A stretch of DNA of 11,144 bases from CAMLHU01 sp031393795 (GTDB lineage: Bacteria; Gemmatimonadota; Gemmatimonadetes; Gemmatimonadales; GWC2-71-9). The number at the start of each line of letters is the position of its first letter. The first letter of the stretch is position 1. Shown one piece after another: positions 1 to 6,195 of the stretch. The stretch spans positions 1 to 11,144 of the forward strand of contig JANMWE010000229.1 of NCBI GenBank assembly GCA_031393795.1, written 5' to 3'. The translations under genes were made by a program, and so were the position numbers. The notes under the pieces were generated by a model that worked only from the letters and a program-made list of their open reading frames with translations, made no database searches and was not told the DNA's origin.

Positions 1-831
1 GGCACCATGGGCAACGGCATCGCCCAGGTCTTCGCCGGGCAGGGGAACGACGTCATCCTCGTCGACGTGCAGCAGGCCGCGCTCGACAAGGGGATGAAGG
101 CCATCGAAGGCTCCCTCGCCCGGGTGGTGAAGAAGGGGACCCTGACCGAGGCCGACGCCGCGGTGACCCTGAAGCGGATCGCGCTGGCCACCGACCTCGC
201 CGTGGTGAAGGATGCTGCGCTGGTGGTCGAGGCCGCGAGCGAAGACCCGGCGATCAAGTTCAAGATCTTCGAGTCGCTCGACGCGCTGTGCGGACCGGCC
301 ACGATCCTGGCCACCAACACCAGCTCGATCAGTATCACCGAGATCGCCGGGAAGACGAAGCGCCCCGAGCAGGTCATCGGGATGCACTTCATGAATCCGG
401 TGCCGGTGATGCAGCTGGTGGAGATCATCCGCGGGCAGCGCACCAGCGATGCCACCACCAGGCAGGTGATGGAGTGGTGCAAGGCGCTGGGGAAGACCCC
501 GGTCGAGGTGAACGACTACCCCGGCTTCGTGGCCAATCGGATCCTGATGCCGATGATCAACGAGGCGGTGTACTGCGTGATGGAAGGGGTCGCCACGCCC
601 GAGGCGATCGACACGGTGATGAAGCTCGGCATGGCGCATCCGATGGGCCCGTTGGCGCTTGCGGACCTGATCGGGCTCGATGTCTGCCTCGCGATTCTCG
701 AGGTGCTGCACTCGGGCCTCGGCGACCCGAAGTACCGCCCCTGTCCGCTCCTCCGCCGGATGGTCGCGGCGGGACAGCTGGGAAGGAAGACGGGGAAGGG
801 GTTCTTTGACTACTCAGATAGTAAGAAGTGA
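1..831 (+). CDS. hbd: 3-hydroxybutyryl-CoA dehydrogenase, 5' end cut by window edge
   Basis: Cytoplasmic NAD(P)-dependent oxidoreductase that interconverts 3-hydroxyacyl-CoA (typically 3-hydroxybutyryl-CoA) and acetoacetyl-CoA in fatty-acid, butyrate or polyhydroxyalkanoate metabolism. The frame is open from base 1 and begins inside the Rossmann motif (GTMGNGIA), so roughly 9 residues (the strand leading to GxGxMG) lie outside; 276 residues are visible against about 282-285 for the family. Counting the first visible residue as 1, Ser108 (in NTSS), His129 (in MHFMNPVPVM), Glu141 and Asn179 (in PGFVANR) fall at the same mutual spacing as Ser137/His158/Glu170/Asn208 of human mitochondrial HAD, so the active site looks intact. 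The C-terminal domain ends in the usual LGRKTGKGFFDY. The last codons (Lys-Lys-stop) lie in a 7-base tandem repeat. A related short-chain hydroxyacyl-CoA dehydrogenase with other chain specificity is possible. Confidence 0.93.
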   Translation, partial: GTMGNGIAQVFAGQGNDVILVDVQQAALDKGMKAIEGSLARVVKKGTLTEADAAVTLKRIALATDLAVVKDAALVVEAASEDPAIKFKIFESLDALCGPATILATNTSSISITEIAGKTKRPEQVIGMHFMNPVPVMQLVEIIRGQRTSDATTRQVMEWCKALGKTPVEVNDYPGFVANRILMPMINEAVYCVMEGVATPEAIDTVMKLGMAHPMGPLALADLIGLDVCLAILEVLHSGLGDPKYRPCPLLRRMVAAGQLGRKTGKGFFDYSDSKK

Positions 832-897
832 GAAGTGAGGTGTGAGGAGTGGACCTTCGGAAGGGACACTTCTCACTCCTCACTCCTGACTCCTCAC
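825..897. repeat. Inverted pair of 7-base tandem arrays between hbd and the Leu dehydrogenase gene
   Basis: The left array has four 7-base units, GAAGTGA, GAAGTGA, GGTGTGA, GGAGTGG (825-852), the first containing the hbd stop codon. The right array has CACTTCT, CACTCCT, CACTCCT, GACTCCT (867-894). They fold as 834-840 with 878-884 (7 bp), a T-T mismatch at 841/877, 842-851 with 867-876 (10 bp, one G-U), then GA/GA and a CCTT-CGG-AAGG cap (854-864). No run of T follows, so it is not a textbook intrinsic terminator, although a terminator or mRNA 3'-end role for hbd is plausible. Confidence 0.8.
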
Positions 898-919
898 ATT
901 TCTATAACTGGACGGAGCT

Positions 920-1978
920 ATGGATTTCCAGCAGGCGATGGCCACCTACAAGCACGAACAGGTCTCGCTCAGCTATGAGCCGACCTCGGGCTATTTCGGG
1001 ATCATCGCGATCCACGACACCACCCTTGGGCCGGCGCTCGGTGGTACCAGGTTCTGGCAGTACGCCTCGACCGACGACGCCATCACCGACGCCCTCCGCC
1101 TCGCCCGCGGAATGACCTACAAGGCCGCGGTCGCCGGGGTCAACCTTGGCGGCGGCAAGTCGGTCATCGTGGGGGACAACAAGCGGAAGGACCGCGAGGC
1201 CCTCTTCCGCGCCCACGGCGTGTTCGTCGAGTCCCTCGGTGGCCGCTACATCACGGCCGAGGACGTCGGGACGAGCCCGGCGGACATGGAGTACATCCAC
1301 TCCGAGACCCAGCACGTCGTGGGGCTGCACGGCAAGTCGGGCGACCCGTCGCCGGTGACGGCGTATGGCGTGTACATGGGGATGAAGGCGGCCGCCAAGA
1401 CCCGTTGGGGGAATGACGCCCTGACCGGGAAGACCGTCGCGGTGCAGGGGTGCGGTAACGTCGCGAAGCACCTCTGCGGTCTGCTGCACGCCGAAGGGGC
1501 CAAGCTCATCGTGACCGACATCGACGCCGCCAAGGTGAAGATGGTGGTCGATGCGACCGGCGCGACCGCGGTGAAGCCGGACGAGATCTATGCCCAGAAG
1601 GCGGACATCTACTCGCCCAACGCCCTCGGCGCCACGATCAACGACGACACTCTCAAGCAGCTCAAGGTCGAGATCATCTGCGGCGGCGCCAATAACCAGC
1701 TCAAGGAAGAGCGGCACGGCGCACAGCTCGAGAAGCAGGGAATGCTCTACGCCCCCGACTACGTCGTGAACGGCGGCGGGCTCATCAACGTGTACGGCGA
1801 GCTGCAGGGCTGGGCGCTTGAACGCGCCAAGCGGAAGGCAGGCGACATCTACGAGACCACGCTCCGGGTCTACCAGATCGCCGCCGAGCACAAGATCCCG
1901 AGCTACGCCGCCGCCGACCGGCTGGCGGAAGAGCGGATCGAGGCCATCAAGCCCCTGCGCAAACTTTACATCGGCTGA
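920..1978 (+). CDS. Leucine dehydrogenase (Glu/Leu/Phe/Val dehydrogenase family)
   Basis: NAD-dependent oxidative deamination of leucine and other branched-chain amino acids to 2-oxo acids plus ammonia, in the cytoplasm. The 352-residue protein has the N-terminal dimerisation/catalytic domain (IAIHDTTLGPALGGTRFW, about 29-46; MTYKAAVAGVNLGGGKSVI, about 65-83) and a C-terminal Rossmann domain (VQGCGNVAKHL, about 175-185, with acidic residues Asp200 and Asp202 after the second strand). Lys68, Lys80 and Asp115 sit at the numbers known for Bacillus leucine dehydrogenase, which supports both the family and the ATG start. PDYVVNGGGLINVYGEL near the C-terminus matches the substrate-side loop. A GGAG lies only two bases before the ATG, which is too close for a good Shine-Dalgarno. 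A TATAAC box at 903-908 could be a -10 element. Valine or phenylalanine preference cannot be excluded. Standing next to an acyl-CoA dehydrogenase it suggests amino acid catabolism, but the two are not closely coupled. Confidence 0.93.
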   Translation: MDFQQAMATYKHEQVSLSYEPTSGYFGIIAIHDTTLGPALGGTRFWQYASTDDAITDALRLARGMTYKAAVAGVNLGGGKSVIVGDNKRKDREALFRAHGVFVESLGGRYITAEDVGTSPADMEYIHSETQHVVGLHGKSGDPSPVTAYGVYMGMKAAAKTRWGNDALTGKTVAVQGCGNVAKHLCGLLHAEGAKLIVTDIDAAKVKMVVDATGATAVKPDEIYAQKADIYSPNALGATINDDTLKQLKVEIICGGANNQLKEERHGAQLEKQGMLYAPDYVVNGGGLINVYGELQGWALERAKRKAGDIYETTLRVYQIAAEHKIPSYAAADRLAEERIEAIKPLRKLYIG

Positions 1979-1990
1979 GTGATCGGGACC

Positions 1991-2128
1991 CCGTGATTCA
2001 TCGCGGAAGCACGGAAACACGGAGGTACGCGGAAAATGACTTGGGGGGGGGCACGGTCGAGATCACGGCCGTAGCACCCCCATCAGTCTTGATTCCGTGG
2101 GATTCCGTGCTCCCGCGATGAATCACGG
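1991..2128. repeat. 138-base nested palindrome after the Leu dehydrogenase gene
   Basis: Outer arms 1991-2016 and 2103-2128 are complementary at 25 of 26 positions (the exception is an A-C opposition as + strand RNA, a U-G wobble on the - strand). Inside, the left side continues as imperfect 9-base units (AGCACGGAA, ACACGGAGG, TACGCGGAA; 2008-2034) and the right side carries a direct 10-base repeat, GATTCCGTGG then GATTCCGTGC (2091-2110). The interior holds a run of nine G (2043-2051), roughly matched by the ACCCCC of 2075-2081. The left arm starts 12 bases after the stop codon. No coding potential was recognised. A hairpin terminator or REP-like palindromic element is possible. Confidence 0.85.
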
Positions 2129-2166
2129 AGCAGTGCGCCCCCGACCCGTGGCGGCCTTGCTCCCCG

Positions 2167-2198
2167 ACCGCCTTACCGCCTGACCGCCTGACTGCGTA
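2167..2198. repeat. Four 8-base tandem units upstream of rpiB
   Basis: Units ACCGCCTT, ACCGCCTG, ACCGCCTG and ACTGCGTA follow each other with an exact period of 8 and stop 10 bases before the rpiB start. No complementary array was found nearby. The last unit overlaps the candidate -10 box of rpiB. The units resemble the ACCCGCCT units that end at the eno start codon. Confidence 0.7.
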
Positions 2199-2202
2199 GA
2201 TT
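2197..2202 (+). promoter_or_regulatory. Candidate -10 box of a leaderless rpiB promoter
   Basis: TAGATT lies exactly 6 bases before the rpiB ATG, the spacing expected when transcription starts on the A of the start codon. There is no Shine-Dalgarno-like sequence between it and the ATG. A possible weak -35 (TTACCG, 2173-2178) sits 18 bases upstream, though it falls inside the tandem array. Inference only. Confidence 0.35.
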
Positions 2203-2208
2203 CCCCTC

Positions 2209-2652
2209 ATGCCCGAAAAGATCCCCATCGGCTCCGACCACGCCGGCTTCCCTCTCAAGCAGCGGCTGGTGGAGGAACTCCGGATGCTCGGCTACGACCC
2301 GATCGACCTTGGGACGCACTCCACCGACAGCACCGACTATCCCGACTACGCCCATCCCGTCGCCCATGAGGTCGAGACGGGGGAGGCGAAGCGCGGGATC
2401 CTCCTCTGCGGCACCGGGCTGGGGATGAGCTACGCCGCCAACCGGCACCACGGCGTACGCGCGGCGGTGGCGTGGACCCCGGAGGTGGCGCACCTGGCCC
2501 GGGCGCACAACGACGCCAATGTGCTGGTCCTTCCTGCCCGCTGCATCACTGAGGACGAAGGGGTCGCCATCCTCAAGGAATGGCTCGACACCCCCTTCGA
2601 AGGGGGCCGGCACTCCCGCCGCGTCGCCAAGATCGAAACGGACACCCCGTGA
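2209..2652 (+). CDS. rpiB: Ribose 5-phosphate isomerase B
   Basis: RpiB/LacAB-family sugar-phosphate isomerase that interconverts ribose 5-phosphate and ribulose 5-phosphate in the non-oxidative pentose phosphate pathway; cytoplasmic, normally a dimer. The 147 residues are full length for the family. GSDHAGFPLK (8-17) supplies Asp10/His11 for substrate binding, Cys67 in LLCGTGLGMSYAANR is the catalytic cysteine with its phosphate/enediolate loop, His100 in AHNDANVLVLPAR is the conserved histidine, and the C-terminal FEGGRHSRRVAKI closes the family signature. The ATG is chosen because the homologous N-terminus begins only a few residues before GSDHAG. It is the first gene of a tight operon with glyA, whose GTG start overlaps the rpiB TGA. 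Related allose or galactose phosphate isomerases share the fold, but the glyA context favours RpiB. Confidence 0.95.
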   Translation: MPEKIPIGSDHAGFPLKQRLVEELRMLGYDPIDLGTHSTDSTDYPDYAHPVAHEVETGEAKRGILLCGTGLGMSYAANRHHGVRAAVAWTPEVAHLARAHNDANVLVLPARCITEDEGVAILKEWLDTPFEGGRHSRRVAKIETDTP

Positions 2653-3917
2653 CCCTCGACCCCACCGCCTCCCTCCGCGTCGCCGATCCCGCAGTGGCGC
2701 GCATCGTCGACCTCGAACTGGCGCGTGAGCGTCACGGGCTCGAGCTCATCGCGAGCGAGAACTTCGCCTCCCGCGCCGTGATCGACGCGATGGGGACGCC
2801 GCTCACGAACAAGTACGCCGAAGGGTATCCGGGGAAGCGGTACTATGGCGGGTGCGAGGAGGTCGACAAGGTGGAGACCCTCGCCATCGAGCGGGCCAAG
2901 CAGCTCTTCGGCGCGACCCACGCCAACGTGCAGCCGCATTCGGGAGCCACGGCCAACTTCGCCGCCTTCGCCGCGGTCCTGAAGCCGGGGGAGAAGTTCC
3001 TGGCGATGGCGCTGCCGCACGGTGGCCATCTGTCGCACGGCGCCTCGGTCAACCACAGCGGCACGATGTGGTCTCCTGCGCATTACGGCGTGGAGCCCGC
3101 CACCGGCCTGATCGACTACGACCGTCTCCGCACCCAGGCGCACGCCGAGAATCCGAAGATGATCGTCGCGGGGGGGAGCGCGTACGCCCGGATCATCGAC
3201 TTCGCGGCCTTCCGGAGCATCGCCGACGAGGTCGGGGCGATCTTCCTGGTGGACATGGCCCACTTTGCCGGCCTCGTGGCGGGCGGCGTGCATCCCTCCC
3301 CGGTGCCGCACGCCCAGATCGTGACGAGCACCACGCACAAGACCCTCCGCGGTCCCCGCGGCGGCCTCATCCTGGCCGACGCTGAGCGGGCCAAGGCGGT
3401 GGACAAGTCGGTTTTCCCGGGGACCCAGGGGGGACCGCTGATGCACGTCATCGCCGCCAAGGCGGTGGCCTTCGGCGAGTGCCTCACCCCCGACTTCAAG
3501 GTCTACGCCCAGCAGATCGTCTCGAATGCCAAGACGCTCGCCTCCGCACTCGCCGACCGCGGCTTCGCGATCGTGTCGGGCGGGACCGACACCCACTTGA
3601 TGCTGGTGGACCTCCGTCCCAAGGGGATCACCGGGAAGGAAGCGGAGAAGCTCCTCGACCGCGCCGGCATCACGGTCAACAAGAACACCATCCCCGACGA
3701 TCCCCAGTCTCCCTTCGTCACCAGCGGCATCCGCCTCGGCACGCCGGCGCTCACGACTCGCGGGATGAAGGAGCGGGAGATGGAGCGGGTCGCCGGTCTC
3801 ATCGACGAAGTCCTGACGAAGAAGGACGACGACACGATCACACGGGTGCATCGCGAGGTGGGGAAGCTCACCGACGGCTTCCCGCTCTATCCCTCCGCGC
3901 CCAAGGCCCGTCGGTGA
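2649..3917 (+). CDS. glyA: Serine hydroxymethyltransferase
   Basis: PLP enzyme that transfers the serine hydroxymethyl group to tetrahydrofolate, giving glycine and 5,10-methylene-THF, the main source of one-carbon units; cytoplasmic. The 422 residues span the whole fold-type I enzyme: LELIASENFAS (31-41), NKYAEGYPGKRYYGGCE (54-70), HSGATANFAAF (97-107), the PLP-contacting VDMAHFAGLVAGGVHP (201-216) and the Schiff-base lysine Lys231 in TSTTHKTLRGPRGG. The GTG at 2649 overlaps the rpiB stop (GTGA) and gives the expected N-terminus; an in-frame ATG at 2580 would lie deep inside rpiB and add basic residues without family support. Coupling to rpiB ties sugar phosphate and one-carbon metabolism, a gene pairing seen in other bacteria. 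No key residue appears to be missing. Confidence 0.97.
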   Translation: MTLDPTASLRVADPAVARIVDLELARERHGLELIASENFASRAVIDAMGTPLTNKYAEGYPGKRYYGGCEEVDKVETLAIERAKQLFGATHANVQPHSGATANFAAFAAVLKPGEKFLAMALPHGGHLSHGASVNHSGTMWSPAHYGVEPATGLIDYDRLRTQAHAENPKMIVAGGSAYARIIDFAAFRSIADEVGAIFLVDMAHFAGLVAGGVHPSPVPHAQIVTSTTHKTLRGPRGGLILADAERAKAVDKSVFPGTQGGPLMHVIAAKAVAFGECLTPDFKVYAQQIVSNAKTLASALADRGFAIVSGGTDTHLMLVDLRPKGITGKEAEKLLDRAGITVNKNTIPDDPQSPFVTSGIRLGTPALTTRGMKEREMERVAGLIDEVLTKKDDDTITRVHREVGKLTDGFPLYPSAPKARR

Positions 3918-4324
3918 GCGACGTCCAGTTCGCTGAAGAGGTCCTCGCCCGCATCCGACGGCGCGAGCGGCGCTATCACGAGCGCGGATTCCTCTTCGTG
4001 CTCGCGGGGATCGAGTTCCTGCAGGAGAAGCTCCCCCTGCGACGCCACGTGAGCGGGAGCGAGCTCGCGTGGGCCTGCCGAGACCTGGCGCTGCAGCAGT
4101 ACGGCCTCACCGCGCGGACCGTCCTGACCCATTGGGGCATCACGACCACCCGCGACATCGGCGAGATCGTCTATGCCCTGGTCGACGTGAGCCTGCTCAG
4201 CACCCAGCCGGGCGACCGGGTGGAGGATTTCGAGGGAGTGTACGACTTCACGGACGCGCTGGGCCCCGATCGGGTCTGGGCCCGCGTGGCCTTCACGAAG
4301 GACCCGGACCGCCTCGCACCCTGA
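3914..4324 (+). CDS. Minf_1886 family protein of unknown function
   Basis: A 136-residue protein with no known enzymatic role. It matches from memory the conserved uncharacterised family called Minf_1886 (TIGR04138, Planctomycetes/Verrucomicrobia type): an N-terminal helical part (FAEEVLARIRRRERRYHERG), a segment FVLAGIEFLQEKL, the signature RHVSGSELAWACRDLALQQY, then VLTHWGITTTRDIGEIVYAL and an acidic end containing DFEGVYDF. It is predicted soluble, with no signal peptide or membrane segment. The GTG start overlaps the glyA stop by four bases (GTGA), and an AAGG about 7 bases upstream may serve as a weak ribosome site. The overlap indicates translational coupling to glyA, so a role linked to one-carbon or nucleotide metabolism, or simply to growth rate, is conceivable but not shown. 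Confidence 0.85.
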   Translation: MSDVQFAEEVLARIRRRERRYHERGFLFVLAGIEFLQEKLPLRRHVSGSELAWACRDLALQQYGLTARTVLTHWGITTTRDIGEIVYALVDVSLLSTQPGDRVEDFEGVYDFTDALGPDRVWARVAFTKDPDRLAP

Positions 4325-4329
4325 GGCAG

Positions 4330-4339
4330 AGGAGGGGGG
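4330..4339 (+). promoter_or_regulatory. Strong Shine-Dalgarno of the zinc-ribbon gene
   Basis: AGGAGGGGGG directly precedes the ATG at 4340, with GGAGG at 4331-4335 and a 4-base gap. It stands out because most other starts here have weak or no Shine-Dalgarno, and it fixes the start of a very small gene. Confidence 0.65.
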
Positions 4340-4534
4340 ATGGACAATCGAGAATTCCCGGAGTGCGTGAAGTGCGAGGATGGTGTGCTGGTGCCGCTCT
4401 CGGACTACGGCCCTGAAGGGTCGTCGCTCAAGTTCAAAGCGTGGGCCTGCACCAACCCGGCGTGCGGATTCCATATGCGGATCCACAAAGGGGAAGTGAG
4501 TTACGGGAAGATCGCGGGGACCACACCGGCCTGA
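4340..4534 (+). CDS. Small zinc-ribbon protein, function unknown
   Basis: A 64-residue soluble protein with four cysteines arranged as two metal knuckles: Cys9-x2-Cys12 (CVKC) and Cys37-x4-Cys42 (CTNPAC), separated by 24 residues. That is the spacing of a treble-clef or zinc-ribbon fold that binds one Zn(II). The second knuckle is followed by GFHMRIHKGEVSYGKI, with two histidines that are unlikely to be ligands if all four cysteines are used. It starts 15 bases after the Minf_1886 gene and has its own strong Shine-Dalgarno, so it probably belongs to the rpiB-glyA operon as its last gene. Its TGA stop lies inside the outer base pairs of the long hairpin that follows. I do not recognise a named family; nucleic-acid or protein binding is the usual role of such ribbons but is only a guess here. 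Confidence 0.75.
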   Translation: MDNREFPECVKCEDGVLVPLSDYGPEGSSLKFKAWACTNPACGFHMRIHKGEVSYGKIAGTTPA

Positions 4535-4616
4535 GCTGGGAGTTGGGAGTTTGGAGGGGTGCAGGGAGAGAGCGATCTCTCTTTGCACCCCTTCAAACTC
4601 CTGACTCCTGACTCAC
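4531..4616 (+). terminator. 35-bp hairpin with GCGA loop at the end of the rpiB operon
   Basis: Bases 4537-4571 pair without interruption with 4576-4610 around the tetraloop GCGA (4572-4575). Seven of the 35 pairs are G-U or U-G on the + strand transcript, the rest Watson-Crick. Beyond one mismatch (4536/4611), TGAG (4532-4535) pairs with CTCA (4612-4615), taking in the zinc-ribbon stop codon. The arms are built of 7-8-base units (GGGAGTT, GGGAGTTT; ACTCCTG twice). Only a weak T-rich stretch (TTACTTTAG) follows. It is called a putative terminator or 3'-end stabiliser; the hairpin itself is certain, its function is not. Confidence 0.6.
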
Positions 4617-4617
4617 T

Positions 4618-4623
4618 TACTTT
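4618..4623 (+). promoter_or_regulatory. Candidate -10 box of a leaderless nnr promoter
   Basis: TACTTT ends exactly 6 bases before the nnr ATG, the same spacing as TAGATT before rpiB, and no Shine-Dalgarno is present. It starts just after the hairpin. An overlapping TAGAAT (4623-4628) is also TAnnnT-like but lies too close to the ATG for a leaderless start there. No convincing -35 was seen. Confidence 0.3.
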
Positions 4624-4629
4624 AGAATC

Positions 4630-6195
4630 ATGCCCACCATCACCATCCCAGTCCTCAGCCCCGCGGAAGCGGTCGCCTGGGACGCGCGCGCCGAGCGGGA
4701 GGGAATGACGCGGGAGACGTTGATGGAGGCCGCGGGGCGGGGGAGCGCGGCGGTGCTGCTCGACCGCTTCGGTCACGCCGCCCGGAAAGGAGTCCTTGTT
4801 GCCAGCGGTCCCGGCCACAACGGCGGCGACGGTTGGGTCCTCGCGCGCGCGTTGCACGCCCTCGGCCTCCCGGTCTGGGTCGCCTCGGCCGGCGAGTCGA
4901 CGCCGCTCACCGCCAAGGTCGCCGCGCGTGCCCGCGCCGCCGGCGTCCGGGAGGTCGCGGCCGATGGTCCATGGCCGACGGTGGGCCTCCTGGTCGATGC
5001 TCTCCTCGGGACCGGCGCCACCGGCGCGCCGAAGGGGGTGGTCGCCGCCCTCCTCGACCGTCTGCACGACTTCCCGCTCCCTATCTTCGCCCTTGACGGA
5101 CCCACCGGCGTGGACCTCGGCACCGGGCTCCTCCACGGCGCCCCCAAGGCCGACGTCTCGGTCACCTTCGGCGGACTCCGCCGCGGGCATCTCCTGGCGC
5201 GTGACGAGGTCGGCGACATCGTGGTGATCGACATCGGCCACCCCGCGGCCGATCCCGCGTGGCCGCGCCTCGTCACCGATGACCACGCCGCCGAGTGGCT
5301 GCCGCGCCTCCGCGCCGACGCGCACAAGGGAGATCGCGGTCGCATCGTGTGCGTCGGCGGAGCCCCGGGGATGAGCGGCGCGCTCCGACTCACCGCACGC
5401 TCGGCCTTCGCCGCTGGAGCGGGGCTGGTCTTTGCCGCGTCCTCGTCCGACACGGCCGAGCTCTTGTCAGGTGCCGAGCCCGATGTCCAGGCGCGGGTGT
5501 GGGAGGGGGGAGTTGTGAGTTCGGAGCTGGGAGCGGTGCTGGGGAAGGCTGATGCACTGGTGATCGGTCCTGGCCTCGGGCGCGCGCCGACGATCCGGGA
5601 TGGGATCAAGGCGCTGATCGCTGCCGCGTCCCCATCTGCGTCCGTTGTACTGGACGCTGATGGTCTCATCGCGTTCGCAGGCGCACTCCCGGAATTGAAG
5701 ATGCTCCTCGCCGGTCGCCGCGCGGTGCTCACGCCGCATCTCGGCGAATTCAGGGCGCTCTTCCCGGCGCTCGTGAGCGTGGCCGAGCAGGATCCGTGGG
5801 GTGCCGCGATGGCCGCCGCGCACGAGGTGGGAGCAGTGATGCTCCTCAAGGGTGTGCCGACCGTGGTCGCGGCTCCGGAGGGGGGTGCGCCCTGGACCAT
5901 CGCCGCGGGGAATCCCGGCCTTGCCACCGGTGGGAGTGGTGACGTGCTGAGCGGGCTCGTGGGCGCGGCCCTTGCCGCCGGCGCCGACCCGGTCCACGCC
6001 GCCGCGTTCGGCGCCCAGGCCCTCGGCCGCGCCGCCGACCTCGCGGCCCGGCGCACCAGCGCCCGATCGATGCGCCCGATGGACGTCGTCGCCGCCTTTC
6101 CCGACCTCTGGCGGGCGTGGGACCTGCGTGGTGGTGCGCGTCCGACTCCTCGAGCACCGGTGCTGGTCGACTTGGAACGCCCAAGAACAACGTGA
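4630..6195 (+). CDS. nnr: Bifunctional NAD(P)H-hydrate epimerase / ADP-dependent NAD(P)H-hydrate dehydratase
   Basis: Repairs damaged NAD(P)H hydrates: the N-terminal YjeF_N (NnrE) domain interconverts R and S epimers and the C-terminal ribokinase-like (NnrD) domain dehydrates the S form using ADP; cytoplasmic. The 521 residues include GPGHNGGDG (60-68, the epimerase nucleotide loop), VDALLGTG (about 123-130), a LDGPTGVDLGTG segment (about 156-167) and, from about 232, HKGDRGRIVCVGGAPGMSGA, VIGPGLG, VVLDADG, LTPHLGEF, LLKGVPTVV and NPGLATGGSGDVLSG (428-442) with the catalytic Asp438. Both active sites look complete. There is no Shine-Dalgarno before the ATG. Bases 5508-5526 closely resemble the tandem units of the hairpin upstream, without changing the expected protein length much. 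A basic, Pro-rich tail of about 25 residues ends in the next palindrome. Confidence 0.95.
   Translation: MPTITIPVLSPAEAVAWDARAEREGMTRETLMEAAGRGSAAVLLDRFGHAARKGVLVASGPGHNGGDGWVLARALHALGLPVWVASAGESTPLTAKVAARARAAGVREVAADGPWPTVGLLVDALLGTGATGAPKGVVAALLDRLHDFPLPIFALDGPTGVDLGTGLLHGAPKADVSVTFGGLRRGHLLARDEVGDIVVIDIGHPAADPAWPRLVTDDHAAEWLPRLRADAHKGDRGRIVCVGGAPGMSGALRLTARSAFAAGAGLVFAASSSDTAELLSGAEPDVQARVWEGGVVSSELGAVLGKADALVIGPGLGRAPTIRDGIKALIAAASPSASVVLDADGLIAFAGALPELKMLLAGRRAVLTPHLGEFRALFPALVSVAEQDPWGAAMAAAHEVGAVMLLKGVPTVVAAPEGGAPWTIAAGNPGLATGGSGDVLSGLVGAALAAGADPVHAAAFGAQALGRAADLAARRTSARSMRPMDVVAAFPDLWRAWDLRGGARPTPRAPVLVDLERPRTT

Noticed and set aside
902..2020. Long open frame on the - strand across the leucine dehydrogenase gene (372 codons)
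   Set aside because: It mirrors the codons of a clearly real gene in GC-rich DNA and shows no family motif. The same holds for the antisense frames over glyA (2430-3851), nnr (4773-6254) and eno (9650-10894).
1979..2208. A small gene in the leucine dehydrogenase/rpiB spacer
   Set aside because: The reading frames here consist of the palindrome and the tandem array, with no ribosome site or recognisable protein.
2580..2648. Upstream ATG start for glyA
   Set aside because: It would overlap rpiB by 73 bases and add a basic, non-conserved N-terminus; the GTG at 2649 with a GTGA overlap gives the normal protein.
4537..4625. Classic Rho-independent terminator with a U tract
   Set aside because: The stem is far longer than usual and only a weak T-rich stretch follows, so the entry is labelled putative.
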